Positions 1 to 10,369 of a stretch of DNA of 64,000 nt are shown in pieces (positions within the stretch are counted from its first letter, which is position 1; every line of letters starts with the position of its first letter). Location: positions 2,876,571 to 2,940,570 of the forward strand of contig CAIIXF020000011.1 of assembly GCA_903813345.2 (NCBI GenBank), given 5' to 3'. The notes under the pieces are model-generated. The model did no database searches and was not told the origin of the DNA. It was given only the letters and a program-made list of their open reading frames with translations. The DNA is from Owenia fusiformis (taxonomy: Eukaryota; Annelida; Polychaeta; Sabellida; Oweniidae). The translations under genes were made by a program, and so were the position numbers.

Positions 1-40
1 TCTCCGGGGACGTATAACATATTTCTTTACTCCATTGCAG

Positions 41-3000
41 ATGTTTTAGCTGGACATGATATACTTGACTCCACCACACTTCAAACCCCCCATAATCATA
101 TAGAACTAGATGCTGAACCAAATGTAGCGGATCTCCACATAGGCATTCCTAAGGTAAAAGTTCACTGTATGATTTACCATTCAGAATCATAATTAATTGG
201 AAATCATCTCATAATTTATGAGAAATGTTCTCAATTGTTGGGAGATCAATTTTGAGGATCTGTAATAATCTTCAACTTAATATTCTATGGATCTTTGAAA
301 TAGTAGTAATCATCCTTAATATTATATGGATTTTTGAAATAGTAGTGATCATCCTTACAATTTTTATGGATCTTTGAAATAGTACAATGCCAAAGGTCTT
401 TCAAGAGAAATGTATCTCAAAAATGCAACCTTTTGAGAAATGTACATCATGTACATGTATAAGACATATTATTTCCCGAATCTTTCAATATAGTATACAT
501 GTATATTCTAGAAACACCATTTGTCCAAAGTCTTTTAAGGTAAATGCATTAAGAAAAACAACCTTTAAAGAGAAATATCTTTCAAAAATATAATATCCCA
601 ATCTTTCAATATGATACAGGAATACCATGCCAAATGTCATACCCCAATCTTTCAATAAAACATAATTCCAGGAATATCATGCTCCTGGTCTTTCTGTAGA
701 GATGCTAAAGGTAGCACAATGGGACAGAAATATTATGACCTCAATCTATCAATACAATATATTTAATATTCTAGGAATACCATGCTCCTGGTCTTTCTGC
801 AGAGATGCTAAAAGTAGCACAATGGGACAGAAATATTATGACCTCAATCTGTCAATACAATATATTTAATATTCTAGGAATACCACGCTCTTGGTCTTTC
901 TGCAGAGATGCTAAAAGTAGCACAATGGGACAGAAATATTATGACCTCAATCTATCAATACAATATATTTAATATTCTAGGAATACCATGCTCCTGGTCT
1001 TTCTGCAGAGATGCTAGCACAATGGGACAAAGTGATCGAGATGTTTGAAAAAGCTGGTGCCAAAATATCCTCTGTCTCCCTACCCCATAGCCAGTATTCC
1101 ATAGTTTGCTATACTGTATTATGTGCGGCTGAGGTGGCATCGAATATGGCCAGATATGATGGTTTAGAATATGGTGAGTTATTGACCCACCAGAGTTTGT
1201 GAAGGATGTTAAGCCATCCATCTGTTTGTCTGTCTCCTCTGTCCGTTTGTCTATTTATTCATTAGTAATATTTTTTCATTGTTTCATTTGTTTGTCGATC
1301 TGGGTGATAACTCAAATATTGGACAACAGTTTTGCTTATGAAGGAGTTTCAATATTGCATGTCAATTCAAAATGGCCACCATGTTTTCATCCTTTTTTCA
1401 ACTAAATATGAACATGGGCAGAAGTAGCATTTTTCCAAATTGTCTTCCATAAAATGTGCCTAAAGCTCTTTAATCATCACTTACCATACTAATAAGCTGT
1501 TTTTATGATATTTGTTTGTCTTTGTATTTCTCAGGAAAACGTGCTACTGAAGCGGAGAAGTCTACAGAGATGTTATACGCCACATCACGCCATCAAGGAT
1601 TAAATGAAGTAGTCCGTGGACGAATATTGGCTGGGAACTACTTTCTTTTACGAAGGTTTGAACAAGGATTAATTGTGTTTTTTAATAAATTCTCGTAACT
1701 GAAAATGTCATGTCATGAATTAAAATGAAAACAAACTTGTTAGCAAGCTCTGGAAATATGACTCAATGTTCCAAATAATTGACTATTTGGTGAACCTTAA
1801 TTAAAAATTACCAAGCAAAGGAGAGTGTTATGCAAATATCTTAAATGTGAAAAGGAATTTGGTGGATTGTGGTTGGTGTTTGGCAATCAGCATCTGTAAC
1901 AAGTGGCAGGTGGTGACATTTCGTATATGAATGCCTTGTTTAATGAATTGTAGAAATTATGACCAATACTTTATGCAAGCCCAGAGAGTAAGACGACTGA
2001 TAACAGAGGACTTTAACAATGTATACTCACAAGGAATTGACCTCCTTCTTACTCCAACAACACTGACAGATGCACCTTCATTTGGGTAAGAAAAGTGACA
2101 TTATCGTTACAGTAAAAAGGTAAAATGTTCTTGTCAGATTGGTACACTTGTAGATCGCCTAAAATGACATTCGTCTCTCATCATATGAATGTAATTTTAG
2201 GCGATCTGTCTGCATGGCGTGTATTATGCACATATGCAGGCAAACAACTTGAGGGATTGAATCGAAATTTTCAGGAATGTTTTATTTTGTTAAAAATAGA
2301 ACTGATTAAGTTTGTGCAGAGTCTGTGCCCAGTGCAACTTTGATGCAGTTGATTGATTGATAGATTGATGAAATTTATTGCAATCTTTGATGCAATTTTG
2401 ATCTTATATGGCAAAATTCATGTATTCTATTTACACGTCCTATGATCGGAAAAAATGAACGGAGGAGAGAGTAGACAATTTCTGCTAGAAAATTCAACAA
2501 ATCTGCAAGATTTATTTTTTCATGAGAAAGTTAATGAATAAATCGTAAAATAAATAGGTGAATGATATGAATAAATCTGTTAAGTATTTTATGATTTTTC
2601 CTAATTGTTCTCTTGTAAAATCTGCGAGGTATTTTTTTTGACTGGTACTATTTTTTTTATTTTATTCTTTATTTCTACCCACACTTGTGAGCATAAAATA
2701 GTACATATACATACAATGATAATACAGTAAAACCTGTCTAATCCGAACACCCATGGGACCAGCCAAAAGCGTTCAAATTGGCAGGTGTTCAAATTTCGAG
2801 GATATTGTTGGTCGGGGGGGGGGGGATTTTCATTGTTCAGTCCACTATATTGAACACTTAATACTACAATAGGCCTATAGCCTACATGTATATGCTATGT
2901 TTTATTTACATTTTGAACAATTTCATTATTTTTGGAAAAATAACTCTTTACTTTTGGCAAAAACTTTGTAATACACTGAATAAGTATATGATAGTCTTGT

Positions 3001-6000
3001 ACGAAATCTTATGCTTATTAAATGACTTATCTCATATTATGGTTACATAGCACTGCTTTACTTTAGCTTGAAAAAGTTGTTCATTGTTGTTTGTTTCTTG
3101 GCACTTTTAGCATTAGCAATATTTGAGTAGATACCCTCTTCAATTAAAAAGAATTTTTTTTCAAAATATCAAGGGTATTCAGTATGTCAGATGTGCCTTT
3201 TTAGAAGGCATTTTAGTGATAGGATATTACGAAGTTGAATTTTTTCTCTTTCTCATGATATAATCTTGTCTGCAAATGTGTCTGTGTTGTCTTTGTGATT
3301 ATAAAACATTTACTGATTGAATCCCAGCTATCATAACAGACCCATGGGATATAAAACAGTTAAGACTTGTTCATAATCCAAATCAAAAACATCCAGTTAA
3401 TTTAAAATAAGGATAAACCAATTATCTCCCAGATTCTCACCTTTCTCTTAATCTAAATCAAAAACATCCAGGTAATTTCTAATAATGATAAAACAATTAT
3501 AATCTTGTCTGCAAATGTGTCTGTGTTGTCTCTGTGATTATAAAACATTTACTGATTGAATCCTAGTTATCATAATAGACATATGGGATATAAAACAGTT
3601 AAGACTTGTTCATAATCCAAATCAAAAACATCCAGTTAATTTAAAATAAGGATAAACCAATAATCTTCTTGATTCACACCTTTTTCTTAATCCAGACATA
3701 AAACATTCAGTTCTTTTCTAATAAGATAAACCAATTAACTCCCGTATTCACACCTTTCCTGTTGTTTTCCACAATTAGGGATGTCATTGAGACTTAAATA
3801 AGTTAATTAGGACAATATTGGTTCTTTGATTACATTGCATATGTAAAGATAATAAGAACTATAACTTTGACTCAATATGTGGCTATTATTGAAATGTCCA
3901 GACATTTAATTTCTGATAAAATGTTCAGATTAGACAGGTCAGTTTTTCAAATCTGATTGTTCACTGTTCAGATTAGGAGGTGTTCAGATTTCAAGTTTTT
4001 TTTAACATGGGAGTCAATGGGAGGAAAAAATGGGACCGAAAAAAAGTGTTCAAATTGGAAGGTGTTCGGATTAGCCAGGTGTTCAGATATACAGGTTTTA
4101 CTGTACAGTACAGTTTAGTTTAATTCACTACCACCAATAATCTTCATCAATTTACTTAATTGCACAGAATATTTAATATTTGACAACAAACTTTTAAATT
4201 TTAACATATTTGGTTGTCTAATGAAGTAGTTATCTAGAAGTATTTTTCTGTCATCTTCAAAAAGTTTACATTCTAAAATATAATGGTACTCATCTCCTAG
4301 TCTGCTACATTTGGTACACACTCTCTCTAACCTTGGTCTTTTTATGTATCTCCCTGTTTCTATAGGAAGATTATGATTTGAAGTTCTAAGTTTTGTTATA
4401 TATAATCTAGTGCTTATTGGTTGACATAAATAGGGTTCAAAAATAAGTTTGTTCTTAATGTTACAATATGTAAAATATGAAGTTTTAGATTTATCTAAGT
4501 CTGATAGCCATTGCTGTAGGAATTGATTTTTTAGTTTCCTCTTCACCATATGTTTCAATACATCCCTTGATATAAACTCTTGTCTATTCCAAATATATGA
4601 AAATCCACAGTCATTTAAAATATTTTCTACTGTACTTAACCATGGTGAGCTGTATATACCCCTTATATGTAATTGAAGCATAGCTTTATAAATGGAACTA
4701 CTTGTTGCTTTACTTTGTATCAATTTACCCCAAAAATTTACCATTCTTGTTTTAATGTGTATTTCCAAAGGGTAGCGCCCCAATTCACCATATATCATGA
4801 ATGAGGGTGTAGTTGCTTTTACTCTGAGTATGTATTTACAAAATTTGAGGTGTAAGACTTCACAATTTTTTATAGCCTTCGAAAATCCCCATATTTCACA
4901 GCCATAACACAAAATAGGTAAGATTAACGTATCAAACAATTCTAATTGAACATCAATTGGTAAATTCATTTCTGTACACTTTCCTAATACTCCATACATG
5001 GCATTTTCAGCTTGTTTCTTCAATTGATCAACACCCTTTCTAAAATTACAATTATATGAAAATAAAACTCCTAAATACTTGAATGTGTCATTAATTTCAA
5101 CATTTTCCCCATTGTATGTAAATCTAAATAAACCCTTGGGTTTTCTTTTTGAGAAAATAATAACTTTTGTCTTTTTTGTGTTAACAGACAAATTATTGAT
5201 ATCACAATATGACTTAAGACCATTTAGTCCTCTCTGTAGCCCATCACTTGTGTCTGACAGAATAAATACTCTTCTAAGGTGTGAGATGTATTAAAAAAGG
5301 ACCACCAGCGTGCACACTCCAATGTTTTGGCTGTAAATCATGCAATGATTTAATTGTAATGCAAGCAAACATACAAATGTATGATTGATGTTAATGTATA
5401 ATTGTAAGTTGATTTTAAAGGAAAATAAATGTTATTTAAAAAAAAATGGAAGCAAAACAGTAACACCCGTCTAATAAGAACTCCACTGGGGCCATCAAAA
5501 AGTGATCGTTCTTTGTAGATTCCAGTTTTGTACTATAGAAGTATATGGCACTTTAAAAAGTGTTCCCATCTAGAGGTGTTCGGAGAGAAAGTTGTTCAGA
5601 TGTTCAGGTGTTCAAACAGGTTTTTTCTTTATTTATAGGGAATTTACGAGTGAGGATAACATGACGCAGAGTCAACAGCAAGATGTCTTCACACAACCAG
5701 TTAATTTAGCAGGTAATATATAAACCACATACTTGTGCAACTCTTTAACTTTTTTCATAGTTGAAACTCGAAACTTTTAGGCTTTTTCCAGGAGTAAAGT
5801 TAAAGCTGGTTAAAGTTACTAAATGCCCAGAATGTCTTTAGTTTTGTCTTGAAACGATAAACACCTATGTTCTTACAATATGAATTTCTTCATTAAGAAT
5901 GGCTCAATATAGTCATAAATAAGCTCAAAATACTGAGATTCAATAACGTTTTCAATGAATAGAATTGTTTGATTCTGAGATCATAGGGGGGGGGGCAGTT

Positions 6001-6616
6001 TGAAGGTTAAATGGGCAACAAGGACTAGTCACAAGTTGAGAATAACTTTCTTAAAGTTGCTACATTTTATCTTGCTAACATGTTAGAAATACTAGAGTAG
6101 AGACTAGTATAGAGTGTACTATAATGGTACCCCTTCCCTTCTGAAGCTCAAACAACCATCCGAAGCCATAAATTATAATTTATATTTTTCCTTTTTGCTT
6201 CTTAAAAAGTACCTACAATGCATATATGGGTGATATTGTGCGTATGTTTTCTGTAGTTTTAACATAAAAACTTGATGATAGAAATGTTACTTTAAAGGGT
6301 CATATAACAGTATAATATGATAAATGTGAAAATGTGATAATAGTGAGGTTAAGATAACTTGTATTTGAATGTGTGGTATTATTAACACCAGAGGTTACTG
6401 TCCTCGTCTAAATTGTCTTCCTCAGGGACCTTATTACAACTATTGATTCCAGGTCTACCAGCAGTGACTGTCCCAGTTGGACTTTCCCCAAGAGGGCTTC
6501 CACTAGGTCTACAGTTCATCGGAAAATTGAAGGCAGAAAGGACAATACTTAACGCTGCTAAATGGCTTGAAGCACAAGTGGACTTTCCTTATTTCAAGTG
6601 GGAAAAGAAAAGTTGA
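41..6616 (+). CDS. QRSL1: QRSL1 (GatA), mitochondrial Glu-tRNA(Gln) amidotransferase subunit A, 3' half
   Basis: This is the C-terminal part of the amidase subunit that, with GatB and GatC, converts Glu-tRNA(Gln) to Gln-tRNA(Gln) in mitochondria. I place six exons at 41-153, 981-1173, 1535-1655, 1954-2085, 5639-5712 and 6453-6616. All junctions are AG/GT and the phases agree throughout. The translation gives family blocks in order: [104 protein letters not shown] and [10 protein letters not shown], ending FKWEKKS and TGA. They match the human protein closely by recall. The amidase catalytic Ser-Ser-Lys region is N-terminal and lies before the window. Exon 2 starts at the last of four tandem copies of its own acceptor. 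The intron 2086-5638 is swollen by mobile elements. Confidence 0.95.
281..660 (+). repeat. Degenerate repeats in the same intron
   Basis: Segments near 290-400, 505-540 and 610-655 repeat motifs such as GGATCTTTGAAATAGTA, ATGCCAAA.GTCTTTCAA and CCCAATCTTTCAATA. They resemble worn copies of the 103-bp unit found downstream. This suggests an older and longer array in which only the last copies stay regular. The similarity is judged by eye. Confidence 0.4.
672..1028 (+). repeat. 103-bp tandem repeat of a QRSL1 intron-exon junction
   Basis: Four copies start at 672, 775, 878 and 981. Each holds a CAG or TAG acceptor and the first 54-58 coding bases of the next exon ([18 protein letters not shown]), followed by intron-like sequence running to the next acceptor. 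Only the last copy continues into the full exon. That copy lacks 6 bases present in the others, which removes two codons in frame. The period is 103, so reading from an upstream copy into the next shifts the frame, and only the last acceptor gives a normal product. Confidence 0.85.
2725..4103. mobile_element. pogo/Tigger-like non-autonomous DNA transposon
   Basis: The ends are inverted: CAGTAAAACCTGTCTAATCC at 2725 and, read backwards, CAGTAAAACCTGTATATCTG from 4103. Each is flanked by TA, the target duplication of Tc1/mariner/pogo elements. Motifs like GTGTTCAAATTGG recur inside both ends. No transposase is visible in 1.38 kb. A G13 run sits near 2812. The insertion point appears to be the 3' UTR of the minus-strand LINE. 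Confidence 0.75.
3262..3739 (+). repeat. 239-bp tandem duplication inside the pogo-like element
   Basis: The segment starting at 3262 (AATCTTGTCTGCAAATGTGT) repeats from 3501 with a few substitutions. Both copies share CATCCAGTTAATTTAAAATA and AGGATAAACCAA. Part of the unit is itself reiterated near 3450 and 3690. This is an internal duplication of the transposon. Confidence 0.8.
4115..5271 (-). CDS. LINE ORF2 fragment, thumb and C-terminal region of reverse transcriptase
   Basis: The frame is open without a break for about 385 residues. It begins [20 protein letters not shown], the stretch that follows the YADD box in non-LTR reverse transcriptases. It then has [26 protein letters not shown] and [12 protein letters not shown], all typical of the region after the palm domain. 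Near the end [17 protein letters not shown] fits the zinc-knuckle-like zf-RVT motif. Catalytic and endonuclease parts are absent, so the fragment cannot move by itself. The intact frame suggests a fairly recent insertion. Confidence 0.85.
5276..5446 (+). mobile_element. 3' tail of a retroposon, plus strand
   Basis: An AT-rich, UTR-like stretch ends with AAAATAAATGTTATTT and nine A residues, a polyadenylation signal followed by a tail. It abuts the truncated 5' end of the minus-strand LINE. It may be an independent insertion. Twin-priming inversion of one LINE is the alternative, but the minus-strand LINE seems to have its own tail near 2645. Confidence 0.45.
5458..5625. mobile_element. Short MITE related to the pogo-like element
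   Basis: It starts CAGTAACACCCGTCTAATAA and ends with AGGTGTTCAAACAGGTTTT, which echoes the ends of the 2725-4103 element at reduced similarity. The interior has GTGATCGTTC, AAAAAGTGTTC and GGTGTTCGG blocks. The right terminus is worn. It lies just upstream of QRSL1 exon 5. Confidence 0.5.
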
Positions 6617-6737
6617 CAAGTCCTTAGTTACTAACTCTTTTGTATGAAATCTGATATTGTTTTGGCATTTTCCTATGTACGATCATTTGATAAAAAGTGA
6701 TAGTGAAATTGTAATTTATAATATATGAATAACGAAT

Positions 6738-6743
6738 AATAAA
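6738..6743 (+). terminator. Polyadenylation signal for QRSL1
   Basis: AATAAA lies about 120 bases after the QRSL1 stop codon and is the first canonical signal downstream. The position is typical for a short 3' UTR. It is assigned by position only. Confidence 0.5.
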
Positions 6744-7243
6744 CTCCGATTATCGGAGGCACTTCGTGCTCTATTTCTTCGAAACATAGGTACGTTTTTG
6801 AAAACGTATGCTTCACATTCGGTGAACAACCCCCAGGGTATGTTAAGCTAAAAGAATTTCTGTTAAGCCGTTGAACACTGAGTAAAGAAATAGTCAACAG
6901 AAATATGATTTCCCGATTCTATTTTTCGAGCTACACTGTATCTTCAAAGTTAACGTTGGCATTCAAAAGCTTGATACATTTAGAATGTACAATACAAATT
7001 AACATTGAAACTCTTGCTTGTTATTCTTGCAATCTACTTACAAAATTGAACTCGCCGCCGGAAACTCAGTCATTTTCAGCAATATGGCAACGCGTCCACA
7101 GTATAGATTTGATTGTATGGCAACGCGGCCCAGGCACCAACTTTCTCTATATTGTAAATTAAAAGCACAAAGTAGTTAATGCCTTATGTTTTTATCGAGG
7201 ATTTTGATTTAAACAGGCAAAAAGAAGATCAAGCAAGGGCAAT

Positions 7244-7483
7244 ATGTCCATGTACCGAACGAAACGAAGAAGAATAGGCAGCACGTCTTCTCAATTAAAT
7301 TTAAGTATAAATGACGAGGGAAATAAACGGAAAACTGACAGGAAATTCATCTCACCAGCTAGGGGGTACAGACCAACAACCCCATTTCCCGAAGTCCGCT
7401 GGGCAACAAAGAAAGTATCGCACATGATAGAACACCATCTTCATTGCTGTGACCACATTTCCAGTTTTGTCAAATATGTATGA
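7244..7483 (+). CDS. Unidentified 79-residue ORF
   Basis: I do not recognise this ORF. It begins MSMYRTKRRRIGSTSSQLNL, so the N-terminus is very basic, and ends in a histidine/cysteine-rich stretch (HMIEHHLHCCDHISSFVKY). The surrounding 7.0-8.2 kb has more CpG and G+C than its neighbours, as a host promoter or first exon might. No matching splice partner was found. It may be a chance ORF, a real first exon, or part of an old element. Confidence 0.2.
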   Translation: MSMYRTKRRRIGSTSSQLNLSINDEGNKRKTDRKFISPARGYRPTTPFPEVRWATKKVSHMIEHHLHCCDHISSFVKYV

Positions 7484-7913
7484 TGTCGGGACCCGTGTTG
7501 CTGTAGTGACTGGACTGCGTTTCCAAAATATGCCTGGTTTTGACCGAGAATCGTTTTACAGAAGGCAAACAGTGATCACACTCTGAAGAAATATAGATTG
7601 CCGTGGTGTATACGTGATTTTATAGATATGCATCGAATGACAAAGTCAAAAACACAGAATTTAAGTAAGAAACTGCCTTAATTGTCAAATTTCAGCAAGT
7701 GACTGACTTTGTACAAACAGATTATAATTCCCAGTTGACTAAATTTCAAGAAGCTGCACATAGACATACTCGGTAAAGTTCTCCAGCGAATGGTATATGC
7801 TATAAAACTGTAGCAGACAGAGACTGGTGTATGTAGCTTATAGATAAACTTACCGCCATTTAGAACTTCTCCAAAGTCGCCATTGTGTATCTTAACCGCG
7901 TTGCAGCCTCTTT

Positions 7914-8162
7914 TTGGATAGATATGCTTGGCTGAACCGCGTTACCTCTGTCCATGGTGAGTATAAGGGCCCAAGGTCAAACAGTCTAGGAGGAAATACC
8001 AGGCAGGGAGGCAGGTCTTATTATATGTACGAGGCATTGTCGCATATACCCGTGCTTCAAAAAGGAAAATTGTGTAAGACGGAACGACCCCACCAGCATG
8101 TGATGTACAAAATGTCGTCTGCTATGAAAATGAGACGGCCAAGAGGTATAAGGCCAGGGTAA
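7914..8162 (+). CDS. Unidentified ORF ending at a possible splice donor
   Basis: An ATG at 7914 opens about 82 codons rich in Arg, Lys and Gly, ending MRRPRGIRPG. The sequence CCAGG/GTAAGA at the end could be a splice donor, which would make this an exon and not a complete gene. No family is recognised and no acceptor can be tied to it. Confidence is low. Confidence 0.18.
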   Translation: MDRYAWLNRVTSVHGEYKGPRSNSLGGNTRQGGRSYYMYEALSHIPVLQKGKLCKTERPHQHVMYKMSSAMKMRRPRGIRPG

Positions 8163-8435
8163 GAAAAATAATAGTTTAGCAATTCTGCCCGCATCACTTA
8201 TAATCCTCCCGCATTAGTCTTATTTTTTGATAACTTGAACAAAACGTTTTTGTAATGACAGGTTTTTAAATTGTATATTCAGAAATATATCATTTCTTAT
8301 GTATTATACGTATGTTTTCGAATGGTTAAAAAACGATATATATTTACCCTCGCTAAAATATTCGTTGCATCTGACTAGAAAATGGCGGTTGAAAATAACA
8401 ATTACGTGATAATTAGCCCTCACTCCCCTAAACAT

Positions 8436-8763
8436 TGTATAATAATAATATGATTTTATTAGTACTGATGCCCTTTTAGGGCCAAACGTAGATCCGAGTA
8501 TACAATTTTCAATAACAGTAAATACAGCAATAAAGTAAAGAAAATAGGATTACATTCTTCAAATGACATATTATAAAATGTTACTTTGATATAAGAATCC
8601 TGTCTCTACCAATCATTAGATATTTTATTATGTCAGCAGATTCTTTTAGTATGATCCCCTCATTCGTCAATAGAAAAATTATCTTTTGGTGGTCATTAAT
8701 GTTTTGAAAATTACTACACTGGTTTTCAAGTTTTTCAATATGGGATTTTCTGATATACTCCAA
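8436..8763 (-). mobile_element. LINE 3'-end fragment
   Basis: On the minus strand a short frame (EKLENQCSNFQNINDHQKII through LLTNEGIILKESADIIKYL) resembles the extreme C-terminus of non-LTR retrotransposon proteins. It is followed by a UTR containing GGCCCTAAAAGGGC and ACTAATAAAATC, then ATT repeats as a tail. Everything further 5' is missing or beyond recognition. Confidence 0.55.
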
Positions 8764-9679
8764 TTGTTTACAAGCATTGTATATGCTGTCAGATGGTATG
8801 TTGCAATGTTATTAAACTTGAAAACTGTTGAGAGATGGTAAATGTCGACCTTTATGATAATAATCAATAACAGAAATTATTACCCATAATAAAATTTAAA
8901 ATTAAAAACATTAACGGATGCTATCATGAATTTTATACAATATTCGTTGATATAATCATAATTGAATAGCTAACATGTGCGAATATATGTGTTTTAAGGG
9001 TATTTTATGAACTCGAGCACCTGATAATATCCGACAACTTGAAAATTCTAGTTTGCATTTCAATGTCAATTTAAAACTACAATACAAATTTTATATTGCC
9101 AGACACACAAAGCATACAGTAGTTATTAGATCTATATCATTTTATTAAACCAAGGATGAACGTAATACCCGGAACGTTCGCAAATTGGCGTTCGGTATTT
9201 TTACCGCATCCGATTTGAATTAGGGACAATTCAACAGACAAATGCTCTAATGTAATTCAATGGGAAAATATTGGAATCTCTGGAATAAACGAGGATTTTC
9301 GGTACATAACCCCATACACCACGGGATAGCTCCATATGTCCCCTTTCAAACCAATACGACCGCCTTTTCCGCCATCCGAATTTTTAACAATTTCCAATAG
9401 ATTTCAAACTCAAGACCACCGTCACAAAAAGTCAAATATTTGAAGTGAACCGAATCATTTCGTCATATTTTTGTAAAATTATATCCACACAAGATAAACA
9501 AAATAAAATTCAAAATCTGTACATTTTCACGAGTGATTGCACAGATAAATCTTGATTTAATCAATTTAATAATTTAATTTAGATTTTTTGTCATCCCGAT
9601 TTTAAATTTAGATTTTTTGTCTTCTACCTTTTTCACTGGCGCCCTCTGTGGAGTTATCCACAGTTAGGCCTACATCTCG
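8764..9679. other. No gene seen
   Basis: AT-rich DNA without a convincing ORF. A block near 9150-9420 is more G+C balanced and could be an old repeat, but I cannot place it. A GGCGCCCTCTGTGG string lies just before the LINE fragment at 9680. Confidence 0.5.
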
Positions 9680-10230
9680 GAAGGCCTAAATTCCAACACC
9701 AGACTATTTGCCGATGATTGTCTCATGTACAGAGAGACAAACAAAGCTACGGACAGCCAAAGCCTGCAACAAGACCTCCACAGACTTAAAACCTGGAAAG
9801 CCAAGTGGCAAATGCGATTCAATTAAGTGTCATGTCCTCCGCATTAGTCGCAAACGCAAGAACATCATCACTGACTACACCCTCTGTAACACCATCCTCT
9901 CTGAAGTACCCTCCCACCCATACCTAGGCTTGACTATCTGCAATGACCTCAGGTGGAATGAACAAACTGGGAAAGCAGTCTCTAAAGCCACCAGAGCACT
10001 TGGAGTTGTGCGTTGCAACCTCCAAGGGTGCCCCACATCCCTCAAAGAAAAGGCCTAGACAAGTCCATTGTTAAGGCCCCACCTTGAGTATTGTGCCTCA
10101 ATCTGGGATCCCCATACCCAAAGGAACACTAATGCCATAGAGCAAATCCAACGTACATGTAGTGCTCTACGTATAGTCGACAACAACTATGCCAAAGAAC
10201 CAGGCACGATCACCAAATTACACTCCCCTC
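9680..10230 (+). mobile_element. LINE reverse-transcriptase fragment, CR1/Jockey-like
   Basis: The fragment begins at SNTRLFADDCLMYRE, carrying the catalytic FADD box. It continues with LQQDLHRLKTWKAKWQMRFN, KCHVLRISRKRK, HPYLGLTICNDLRWN and RPHLEYCASIWDPHT in the usual order. There is a frame change near 9825 and a stop near 10056, and both ends are truncated. It is a dead copy, nearer the CR1/Jockey group than L1 by motif style. Confidence 0.85.
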
Positions 10231-10369
10231 CATAAGTTTGGCAACCAAAGCTCCCCCATTGAAGTACGTGTTAAAGCCTTTTACGTTTGAATTTTTATTT
10301 ACTTAAGCTGCGATGAAAATACTTATATTATTGATGGAAACGTAATTTGACTTCATTTCCAATACCTCC

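Larger units (their letters stand above)
2645..5275 (-). mobile_element. 5'-truncated LINE, interrupted by a pogo-like element
   Basis: On the minus strand, reverse-transcriptase-derived coding sequence runs from about 5275 to a stop at 4115. The 3' UTR seems to resume beyond the inserted pogo-like element and to end near 2645 in AATAAAGAATAAAATAAAAAAAA. Joining across the pogo element restores a single TA, which supports one LINE with a later insertion. The 5' end stops just after where the catalytic YADD box would be. No clear target-site duplication was found. Confidence 0.7.

Noticed and set aside
4103-5446. Twin-primed inversion of a single LINE
   Set aside because: The minus-strand LINE appears to have its own 3' UTR and tail beyond the pogo insertion (near 2645), so a separate + strand retroposon is simpler.
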